The notes under the pieces were generated by a model. The model worked only from the letters and a program-made list of their open reading frames with translations. It did not search any database and was not told the origin of the DNA. The translations under genes and the position numbers were made by a program. From positions 1 through 6,011 of the forward strand of contig SXUH01000111.1 in NCBI GenBank assembly GCA_005791855.1: DNA of 6,011 bases, in the 5' to 3' direction. This document shows positions 1-4,765 of this stretch, one piece after another; position 1 is the first letter of the stretch; every line of letters begins with the position of its first letter. The DNA is from Bdellovibrionales bacterium. Lineage in GTDB: Bacteria > Bdellovibrionota > Bacteriovoracia > Bacteriovoracales > Bacteriovoracaceae.

Positions 1-2
1 AC

Positions 3-152
3 CATTACCAGATTGAAGACAAGCTCAACCTCCACCATCGACTAGTGAACATAAATACCCATCTTGATGGCAGTCGCAGCTTTGATATCATGGGAAGAAG
101 CATAACCGTAACCAAGTTAGAACGAAACTATCGATACCTAAAAACTGGCTAG
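3..152 (+). CDS. C-terminal 49 residues of an unrecognised protein (5' end outside window)
   Basis: An open frame enters from the left edge and ends with TAG at 150-152. It gives 49 residues rich in basic and polar side chains, starting HYQIEDKLNL and ending LERNYRYLKTG. I do not recognise the family. The codons include ATA, TTA, CTA, AGA and CGA, which are rare in the GC-rich genes downstream, so this stretch has a different base composition and may be of foreign origin. A direct repeat of the kind seen at insertion-sequence ends starts at the stop codon, so the C-terminus of a transposase or integrase is one possibility. No catalytic motif is visible to support that. The other two forward frames stop early (TGA at 14-16, TAG at 43-45), which favours this frame. 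Confidence 0.5.
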   Translation, partial: HYQIEDKLNLHHRLVNINTHLDGSRSFDIMGRSITVTKLERNYRYLKTG

Positions 153-183
153 GTGACACTTTGCCTTGACCGTACAGGTGACA
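151..183. repeat. Direct repeat AGGTGACA, two copies 25 bases apart
   Basis: AGGTGACA occurs at 151-158 and again at 176-183. The first copy overlaps the stop codon of the upstream partial gene. Closely spaced short repeats near an end are known for some insertion-sequence families, for example IS21-like elements. Here neither a terminal inverted repeat nor a target duplication can be checked because the other end lies outside the window. Two 8-mers this close could also be chance. Confidence 0.35.
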
Positions 184-352
184 GAATCCCCCGACTTCAA
201 CAGAAATTTTTAGCCTGTGTTCAGCTTTTAGACATTTTGCGCTATCCGTAAGTTTTACGTAAATAAAAAAGCTTGATGGAACTTATGTCCTTGATTCCTG
301 GGTTTTCTCCTCTGAAAAATACCGACGGCAATTTTCGCCTCTTGAATTAATA

Positions 353-380
353 TTGAAAATACGGAAAATGTACGTATAGT
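353..380 (+). promoter_or_regulatory. Promoter of the umuDC operon
   Basis: A sigma70-type promoter is visible: -35 TTGAAA (353-358), a 16-base spacer, and -10 TATAGT (375-380). Transcription would start near 387, leaving a leader of about 20 bases before the GTG start at 407. The AT-rich block upstream (153-350) holds no gene that I can support. It contains only a short perfect palindrome, TTTACGTAAA (254-263). Confidence 0.6.
359..377. promoter_or_regulatory. Palindromic operator candidate inside the umuDC promoter
   Basis: The sequence ATACGGAAAATGTACGTAT is an inverted repeat: seven of nine base pairs match around the centre at 368, with perfect five-base arms ATACG and CGTAT. It fills the spacer between the -35 and -10 boxes and overlaps the first three bases of the -10 box, where a bound repressor would block RNA polymerase. 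LexA is the usual regulator of umuDC, so this is the best candidate for an SOS operator here. It matches neither the E. coli form (CTGT-N8-ACAG) nor the form I recall for Bdellovibrio (TTAC-N3-GTAA), so the regulator is an inference. Confidence 0.45.
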
Positions 381-396
381 GGGTCCCATGCTTCCC

Positions 397-403
397 AGGA
401 GGG
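397..403 (+). promoter_or_regulatory. Ribosome binding site deciding the umuD GTG start
   Basis: AGGAGGG lies three bases before the GTG at 407. The next in-frame ATG, at 425, is more than 20 bases from this site and has only GGAG directly against it. Upstream in the same frame, TAG at 377-379 closes the frame and no ATG, GTG, TTG or CTG lies between that stop and 407. GTG 407 is therefore the longest possible start. Confidence 0.7.
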
Positions 404-406
404 TCT

Positions 407-784
407 GTGCCAGAAATTCAGGAGATGACAGGTTTTCAAAGTCCGTGCGCTGAGTACGCGGAGGATGTCCTCTCGCTGGATAAGAAGTTCCTCACCAATC
501 CTCCGGCCATGTTCTTCATCCGGGTGAAGTCCGAGTCGAAGTTCCTGAACCTCCAGAGAGGGGACCTGCTGCTCGTCGACCGCTCCCTCACCCCCCGGCG
601 CGGAGACCTGGTGGTGGCGGTGGTCTCGAACACCTTCGTCCTCGGCGTCTACTCCCGGCGCGAGGGCCGGGACTACCTCCTTCCGTTCAACAAACCGCTG
701 GGAGACATCGAGTCGGCGGACGACTACATCTGGGGCGTGATCGACACCCAGTTCCGCCGCCGGCGAGTGGGGGTGGAGCGATGA
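407..784 (+). CDS. umuD: UmuD-like polymerase V accessory protein, short UmuD'-like form
   Basis: This 125-residue protein is the LexA/UmuD S24 type. In E. coli, UmuD loses its first 24 residues by RecA-stimulated self-cleavage, and the UmuD' dimer joins UmuC to form polymerase V. An ungapped alignment by eye matches GFQSP at residues 9-13 with GFPSP, which begins at the E. coli cleavage point (Cys24-Gly25). PPAMFF (32-37) matches PSATYF, and Ser44 falls on catalytic Ser60. GDLLLVD (52-58) and GDLVVAVV (66-73) also match. Two things are odd. Only eight residues precede Gly9, so almost no removable arm exists. Gly80 (in FVLGVY) stands where catalytic Lys97 (in FTVKKL) should be, and the SGDSM serine motif has become SESKF. 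The protein thus looks preset in the UmuD' state and unable to cut itself. It overlaps umuC by ATGA, implying coupled translation. Family assignment is firm; the functional reading is inference. Confidence 0.88.
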   Translation: MPEIQEMTGFQSPCAEYAEDVLSLDKKFLTNPPAMFFIRVKSESKFLNLQRGDLLLVDRSLTPRRGDLVVAVVSNTFVLGVYSRREGRDYLLPFNKPLGDIESADDYIWGVIDTQFRRRRVGVER

Positions 785-2031
785 AGCTCTATGGCCTGGT
801 TGACTGCAACTCGTTCTACTGCTCCTGCGAACGGGTGTTCCACCCCGAGGCCCGCAACAGGCCCACCATCGTCCTCTCCAACAACGACGGCTGCGCCATC
901 GCCTTCACCAAGGAGGCCAAGGCCGTGGGCTTCGGCCAGATGTGCGAGCCGTTCTTCAAGATCAAGGACCGGATCCGGGAGTACAACGTGGCGGTGTTCT
1001 CCTCCAACTACACGCTCTACGACGACATGTCCAAGCGGGTGATGAAGATCCTCGCGGGCTACACCCCGGAGCTCGAGGTCTACTCGGTGGACGAAGCCTT
1101 CCTCTCGCTCGAGGGCTTCGACAACTACGACCTCTTCGAGTACGGCAGGAAGATCCGCAAGGACCTCCTCTGCCAGACGGGGATCCCGGTGGGGGTGGGG
1201 ATCTCCACCACCAAGGTGCTCTCGAAGATCGCCAACAAGATGGCCAAGAAGAACTCCGGGGTGTGGCTCATGACCCAGGAGAAGCAGATCGACGAGGTCC
1301 TGCGGAAGTTCCCGGTGCGAGACATCTGGGGCATCGGATCCGCGTCGGCGCGCAAGCTCCAGATGCTGGGGATCACCACCGCCTACGACTTCAAGGTCTA
1401 CAAGAACGAGAACCTCATCCAGAAGCTCCTCACCAAGACCGGCCGGGAGGTGCAGGAGGAGCTCCGGGGCGTGAGCTGCCTTCCCATGGAGGACGTCCAG
1501 GACAAGAAGAACATCGCCAACACCCGGAGCTTCGGCAGCGACGTCTACGACAAGAGCGACCTCAGGGAAGCCGTCGCCACCTTCTGCACCAAGGTGGCCG
1601 AGAAGATCCGCTTCCAGGAGAGCGTGTGCTCGAGCCTGACGGTGTTCATCCACACCAACAGCTTCAAGGAGGTCGAGCAGTACTACGGCGTGGGCACCCA
1701 CCAGTTCATGAGCGGCACCTCCGATACGGTGAAGATGATCAAGGCCGCCCACGGGGTGCTGGAGCACATCTACCGGCCGGGCTTCGCCTACAAGAAGGGC
1801 GGGGTGATCCTGAACCAGATCGTCCCGAAGAACGAGTCCCAGCTGGACCTCTTCAACCCGGACACGGCGGACAACGAGCGGCTCAGCGGGGTGGTGGACC
1901 TGATCAACCAGCGGTTCGGGCCCCTCACGGTGAAGAGCGCGGCCTGCGGGATCAACCAGAGCTGGAAGCTCCGCTCGGACTACAAGTCCCGCAGGTTCAC
2001 CACCAACTGGAACGAGATCCTGGAGATCTGA
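781..2031 (+). CDS. umuC: DNA polymerase V catalytic subunit UmuC (Y-family translesion polymerase)
   Basis: This 416-residue protein is close to the usual UmuC length (E. coli 422) and is collinear with it. UmuC copies past damaged bases as part of polymerase V with two UmuD' subunits. The catalytic acidic residues are present: Asp8 in the first strand (LVDCNSFY) and Asp104-Glu105 in YSVDEAF. Tyr13 occupies the steric-gate position that excludes ribonucleotides. VLSNNDGC (31-38) and FSSNY (73-77) are UmuC signatures of the fingers and palm. PVGVGISTTKVLSKIAN (136-152) ends the palm, and IWGIG (182-186) marks the helix-hairpin-helix thumb. RSFG (249-252) opens the little-finger domain. QLDLF (354-358) matches the sliding-clamp binding motif, QLNLF in E. 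coli. The C-terminal block (CGINQSWKLRSDYKSRRFTT) is typical of UmuC and absent from DinB. The start ATG overlaps the umuD stop and relies on coupling with it. The gene appears intact. Confidence 0.96.
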   Translation: MKLYGLVDCNSFYCSCERVFHPEARNRPTIVLSNNDGCAIAFTKEAKAVGFGQMCEPFFKIKDRIREYNVAVFSSNYTLYDDMSKRVMKILAGYTPELEVYSVDEAFLSLEGFDNYDLFEYGRKIRKDLLCQTGIPVGVGISTTKVLSKIANKMAKKNSGVWLMTQEKQIDEVLRKFPVRDIWGIGSASARKLQMLGITTAYDFKVYKNENLIQKLLTKTGREVQEELRGVSCLPMEDVQDKKNIANTRSFGSDVYDKSDLREAVATFCTKVAEKIRFQESVCSSLTVFIHTNSFKEVEQYYGVGTHQFMSGTSDTVKMIKAAHGVLEHIYRPGFAYKKGGVILNQIVPKNESQLDLFNPDTADNERLSGVVDLINQRFGPLTVKSAACGINQSWKLRSDYKSRRFTTNWNEILEI

Positions 2032-2039
2032 CTCCGCGG

Positions 2040-2068
2040 TGTACAGGGCCCGGCTCCGGTGCTACGCT
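2040..2068 (+). promoter_or_regulatory. Weak promoter candidate giving a leaderless mRNA
   Basis: TGTACA (2040-2045, four of six matches to TTGACA), a 17-base spacer and TACGCT (2063-2068, three of six matches to TATAAT) would start transcription at about the ATG of the oxidoreductase gene (2075). No purine-rich ribosome site lies before that ATG, which fits a leaderless message. The boxes are poor matches, so readthrough from umuC is also possible. Confidence 0.25.
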
Positions 2069-2074
2069 TTTGGC

Positions 2075-3073
2075 ATGAAGGCCTGGGCCATTAAGAACTA
2101 CGGAAAGAATTCTAAACTCGAGCTGCTGGAGCTGGCCAGGCCCGTGCCGGAAGCTGACGAGGTTCTGATCAAGATCAAGGCCGCCAGTCTGAATCCGGTG
2201 GACTTCAAGATCAAGGAAGGGGGCCTCCGGCGGATCATCAACTACCCGCTCCCCCTGATCCTCGGAAACGACTGCGCCGGGACCGTCGAGGCCACGGGGA
2301 AGGACGTCACGGGCTTCACCGCCGGCGACGAGGTCTACTGCCGGGTGGACAAGCACAAGATCGGAACGCTGGCGGAGTACGTGACGGTGCGGGCGTCCTC
2401 GGTTGCGCGCAAGCCGCGCACGCTCTCCTTCGAAGAAGCGGCGTCCATCCCCCTGGTGGGGCTCACGTCCTGGCAGGCCCTCCTGACCGTGGGGAAGCTC
2501 TCGGCCGGGAAGAAGGTCTTCATCCCCGCGGGCTCCGGCGGGGTCGGTTCCATCGCCATCCAGATTGCCAAGCACGTGGGGGCTTACGTGGCGACCAACA
2601 CCAGTGGCAGGAATCTGCAGTTCGTGCAGGGGCTCGGGGCCGATCAGGTGATCGATTACACGAAAGAAGATTTCTCCCAGACCCTCAGAGACTTCGACCT
2701 CGTCTTCGACACCATGGGCGGCGAAACCCAGAGGAAGAGCCTCGAAGTCCTAGGGCCCGGGGGAGTGATCGTTTCCATCGTTGGCCCTCCCACGCCCGAG
2801 TTCGCGGCCGAGGAGGGCCTCGGCCCTCTGGTAAAGCTCGGGGCTTTCTTCCTGAGCGACCGGCTCCGGCGCCGGTGTCGGAGAAGAGGCCTCGGGTACC
2901 ACTTCCTATTCATGCGGCCGAGCGGGGAGGAGCTGGAGGAGCTGGGCGCTCTCCTAGATCAAGGCAAGCTCAGGCCTGTCGTCGATCGGATCTATCCCTT
3001 CTCGAAGGCGGATGAAGCGCTTTCCTACCTGGAGCTCGGTCGCGCGCGAGGGAAGATCGTCGTTTCTTGGTAG
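2075..3073 (+). CDS. NADP-dependent MDR oxidoreductase, zinc-free quinone-reductase type
   Basis: This 332-residue cytoplasmic enzyme belongs to the medium-chain dehydrogenase/reductase superfamily, in the quinone oxidoreductase or reticulon-4-interacting-protein branch, which reduces quinones or activated double bonds with NADPH. The N-terminal GroES-like domain carries SLNPVDFKIKEG (38-49), GNDCAGTVEATG (64-75) and GDEVY (84-88). The Rossmann domain has AGSGGVGSIAIQIAK (152-166), the dinucleotide loop, and GADQVIDY (188-195). TSGRN (176-180) after the second strand fits NADP preference. It ends with GKIVVSW, the family's usual last strand. The catalytic and structural zinc ligands of true alcohol dehydrogenases are missing. 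I chose ATG 2075 because MKAWAIKNYG is the normal family start; a GTG at 2039 would add twelve residues with no homology feel. It lies 43 bases after umuC and may be cotranscribed. The substrate cannot be told from sequence. Confidence 0.9.
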   Translation: MKAWAIKNYGKNSKLELLELARPVPEADEVLIKIKAASLNPVDFKIKEGGLRRIINYPLPLILGNDCAGTVEATGKDVTGFTAGDEVYCRVDKHKIGTLAEYVTVRASSVARKPRTLSFEEAASIPLVGLTSWQALLTVGKLSAGKKVFIPAGSGGVGSIAIQIAKHVGAYVATNTSGRNLQFVQGLGADQVIDYTKEDFSQTLRDFDLVFDTMGGETQRKSLEVLGPGGVIVSIVGPPTPEFAAEEGLGPLVKLGAFFLSDRLRRRCRRRGLGYHFLFMRPSGEELEELGALLDQGKLRPVVDRIYPFSKADEALSYLELGRARGKIVVSW

Positions 3074-3150
3074 AATTTACAGGATTCTCTCCTCTCAAAT
3101 CAGGAACTTGCCACCCACACCAATTCTTAACACTTCTGTCATTAAAACGG

Positions 3151-3159
3151 TGCTATGTT
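3151..3159 (+). promoter_or_regulatory. Extended -10 promoter candidate for the small exported protein
   Basis: TGCTATGTT gives TATGTT (3154-3159) with the TGn extension at 3151-3153. No good -35 box sits at the proper distance; the nearest, TTAACA (3127-3132), is 21 bases away. The 111-base gap 3074-3184 is AT-rich and holds no clear terminator for the preceding gene. Confidence 0.3.
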
Positions 3160-3184
3160 CCTCCGACATAAAAAGGAGACCTCT

Positions 3185-3619
3185 ATGAAAGTTTTAATGC
3201 TTCTCACCCTCGCCCTTAGCTTCGGCGCCTTCGCCAAAACCCCAGCTTCCTACGAAGTGACCGTGAACGGTACGGACAAAGACGCGTGCATCAAGGAGCT
3301 GATCTCCACCGTGCTCAAGAGCGAAGCTCCGAACATGACCGCCGTGGTGAACACCATCGTGAAGAAGAAGCCGAGCTGGTGGTACCTCGGGAAGAGAAAC
3401 CTCACGCTCACAACGGCAACCGGCGAGACGCTCACCGGCTTCATCTACCCGGACATCGATACTAACCGGAGCACGAACACCGTCACCTGCCGCCTCCTCG
3501 CCGCAGACTGTAACGGAACCATCATGTTCCGGCTCCTCGATTCAACGGGGAACCGACTGGTAGAAGTCTACGCTGAAGACGACCAGTCTCAGTGCACCGA
3601 AGTCGGACCGATCAACTAA
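3185..3619 (+). CDS. Small exported protein with four cysteines, function unknown
   Basis: This 144-residue protein starts at ATG 3185, preceded by AGGAG (3174-3178) at six bases. An upstream in-frame ATG at 3155 lacks a ribosome site and would bury the signal peptide. Residues 1-17 (MKVLMLLTLALSFGAFA) form a Sec signal peptide with a likely AFA-K cleavage. No lipobox is present, so the product is probably periplasmic or secreted. The mature part (about 127 residues) has Cys35, Cys102, Cys109 and Cys137, an even number suited to two disulfide bonds. It alternates strand-like segments (SYEVTVNG, NLTLTTATG, TIMFRLLDS, RLVEVYAED), suggesting a small beta-rich fold. KKKPSWWYLGKR (60-71) is a basic, aromatic patch. 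I do not recognise the family. It stands alone between its own promoter region and a strong terminator. Confidence 0.8.
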   Translation: MKVLMLLTLALSFGAFAKTPASYEVTVNGTDKDACIKELISTVLKSEAPNMTAVVNTIVKKKPSWWYLGKRNLTLTTATGETLTGFIYPDIDTNRSTNTVTCRLLAADCNGTIMFRLLDSTGNRLVEVYAEDDQSQCTEVGPIN

Positions 3620-3624
3620 ATAAA

Positions 3625-3672
3625 ATTTTTGGCTCCGGTGCAAACGCCGGAGCCAAAAATGATCGTTTTTTT
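3625..3672. terminator. Strong, probably bidirectional terminator
   Basis: A perfect 14-base-pair stem (arms 3625-3638 and 3647-3660, ATTTTTGGCTCCGG and its complement) extends by a T-G and a G-C pair to a CAAA loop. The GC core is flanked by A and T runs on both sides, so it can act on either strand. A further run of seven Ts follows at 3666-3672. It begins five bases after the TAA of the small exported protein and separates that gene from the hydrolase gene. Confidence 0.9.
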
Positions 3673-3701
3673 AGCAAAGTTTTCTCCCCCCATACTACCT
3701 T

Positions 3702-3730
3702 TTTACAACCGCAACGAAATCTACTACGAC
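3702..3730 (+). promoter_or_regulatory. Promoter candidate for the exported hydrolase
   Basis: TTTACA (3702-3707, five of six matches to -35) is followed at 17 bases by TACGAC (3725-3730), a weak -10. A better -10-like box, TAAAAT (3737-3742), lacks a -35 partner. A promoter is expected here because a strong terminator lies just upstream, but which box is used is uncertain. Confidence 0.3.
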
Positions 3731-3763
3731 TTAATCTAAAATCTAAGCCTCAACCGGATACGT

Positions 3764-4678
3764 ATGAAGACCCTATTATTCCTAGGAGCCTGCTTGCTTG
3801 TTTCCATGTCCGTCCTCGCTGATAGCTGGGAAGTGAACACCGACATCACTTTCAGAGGAGCCGCCATCCGCTCGGGGATCAAACGGGCGGGGAGGGAGGC
3901 CAAGGGCCACGTCCTCTACCTCGAGGGCCTCGGCGATTCCATGCTCAACCACGACCCCCTGTTCGAGAAGCTCAACCGGGCGGGGTACGCCGTCATCGCC
4001 TTCGACTACGCCGGGCAGGGCGGGTCCGGCGGATCCATGAACCGTACTACGATCGAGGCCATCGGGGAACTCGCGGACATCGTCTGGGAGAAGTACGTCC
4101 CGGAGGGAAGGAAGAAGGTCCTCCTCGGCTGGTCCACCGGAGGCCTTGCGGCCTACCGGTACGCTTACCGCTACCCCGAGAAGACCGACGCCGTCATCCT
4201 CATCGCTCCGGGGATCGCCCCGAAGACGATGGTGGGAGAAACAAACCTCATCCCATTCCTCAAGCATCCGATCCTGTGCGTGAGGAGGAAGAACGACTGC
4301 AAGCTCCTCGAGATCACCGAGCGATCGCTCACGCGCAATCGCTTCGCCGACGAGGAGAATCCTCGCCGCGAGGGGATCAGGCCCAAGTCACCGCTGGAGG
4401 TTCCGGCGTTCGCCCTGAACCTCTTCTCCACGGCCCTCAGGGCCCAGTCCTGGGGCATCGATCCGAAGGTCCGGGGCCTGGTGTTCCTCTCCGACGACAC
4501 GGACACCTACGTGCACCGGAAGAAGACCCGAGAGGTGGTGGAGAAGAACGCGGCCCACTTCGAGCTCATCGACTACCAGGGCACCGGAGCTTTGCACGAA
4601 CTGGACAACGAGGTCCCCACTGTCGCCGGTGATCTGAGTCAGCGGTTGATCCATTTCCTTAACCGCAGCCTGCACTAG
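3764..4678 (+). CDS. Exported alpha/beta hydrolase, lipase/esterase-like (serine aminopeptidase S33 fold)
   Basis: This 304-residue protein opens with a signal peptide (residues 1-19, probable cleavage VLA-D). Cys10 in LGAC is too near the N-terminus to be a convincing lipobox. The remainder is an alpha/beta hydrolase resembling monoacylglycerol lipases. The nucleophile elbow GWSTGG (122-127) gives Ser124. Asp247 in SDDTDTYV is the likely acid, and His278 in GALHEL is the catalytic histidine. The core strands HVLYLEG (49-55) and YAVIAFDYAGQGGSGG (75-90) match the family, but with changes. The HG oxyanion motif reads E54-G55, and the usual GHG loop reads GQG (84-86). Cys172 and Cys179 in the cap region could form a disulfide, in keeping with export. 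The start ATG has no clear ribosome site. The substrate (lipid, ester or peptide) is not deducible. Family firm, export likely. Confidence 0.9.
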   Translation: MKTLLFLGACLLVSMSVLADSWEVNTDITFRGAAIRSGIKRAGREAKGHVLYLEGLGDSMLNHDPLFEKLNRAGYAVIAFDYAGQGGSGGSMNRTTIEAIGELADIVWEKYVPEGRKKVLLGWSTGGLAAYRYAYRYPEKTDAVILIAPGIAPKTMVGETNLIPFLKHPILCVRRKNDCKLLEITERSLTRNRFADEENPRREGIRPKSPLEVPAFALNLFSTALRAQSWGIDPKVRGLVFLSDDTDTYVHRKKTREVVEKNAAHFELIDYQGTGALHELDNEVPTVAGDLSQRLIHFLNRSLH

Positions 4679-4713
4679 GCCTTGGCCCGTCGCAGATCAG
4701 ATGTAAGGAAATA

Positions 4714-4754
4714 ATGATTGGCAGACATGGCCGGAGGGATGGATGATTTCTTAA
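4714..4754 (+). other. Two overlapping tiny ORFs in the leader of the metallopeptidase gene
   Basis: ATG 4714 has AAGGA (4705-4709) four bases before it and encodes MIGRHGRRDG, ending TGA at 4744-4746. That stop overlaps ATG 4743, which has GGAGGG (4733-4738) four bases upstream and encodes MIS, ending TAA at 4752-4754. The second frame lies in the 5' arm and loop of the hairpin that covers the main gene's ribosome site. Translation of them could open the hairpin. They are short enough to be chance. Confidence 0.25.
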
Positions 4755-4765
4755 AAAGGAATCAT
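4743..4765 (+). promoter_or_regulatory. Hairpin sequestering the metallopeptidase ribosome binding site
   Basis: The mRNA can fold 4743-4752 (ATGATTTCTT) against 4756-4765 (AAGGAATCAT) with a three-base AAA loop: nine Watson-Crick pairs and one G-U pair. The 3' arm contains the Shine-Dalgarno AAGGA (4756-4760) of the gene starting at 4766, so the closed form would block initiation. The stem is mostly A-U and thus weak enough to melt, as in RNA thermometers or coupled leaders. No T run follows, so it is not a terminator. Confidence 0.5.

Noticed and set aside
209..225. Partial match to the Myxococcus-type LexA box (ending GTTCAGC)
   Set aside because: The left half mismatches, and it lies about 145 bases upstream of the -35 box, too far for simple repression; the palindrome at 359-377 is a better candidate.
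724..1767. Long open frames on the minus strand and in other plus frames across umuC, the hydrolase and the peptidase
   Set aside because: They are by-products of very high G+C at third positions. Their translations are low-complexity (His, Arg, Gly, Leu-rich) with no family motif, while the true frames carry complete catalytic motifs.
3072..3088. Small inverted repeat AGAAT/ATTCT after the oxidoreductase stop
   Set aside because: Only five A-T-rich pairs and no T run follow, so it cannot be supported as a terminator.
3154..3170. TATGT/ACATA hairpin before the ribosome site of the small exported protein
   Set aside because: A five-pair A-U stem that leaves the AGGAG site free; no convincing control role.
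254..3765. TACGTA hexamer at 256-261, 371-376 and 3759-3764, each upstream of or at a gene start
   Set aside because: Three copies of a six-base palindrome in 6 kb are only slightly above chance, and their surroundings and distances to starts differ.
3764..3823. Lipobox-like LGAC in the hydrolase signal peptide
   Set aside because: Cys10 comes too early to follow a complete hydrophobic core; VLA-D at residues 17-20 is a better signal peptidase I site.
4739..4765. Earlier in-frame starts (ATG 4727 or 4739) for the metallopeptidase
   Set aside because: GGAGGG touches ATG 4739 with no spacing, ATG 4727 has no site, and ATG 4766 has AAGGA at five bases and gives a cleaner signal peptide.
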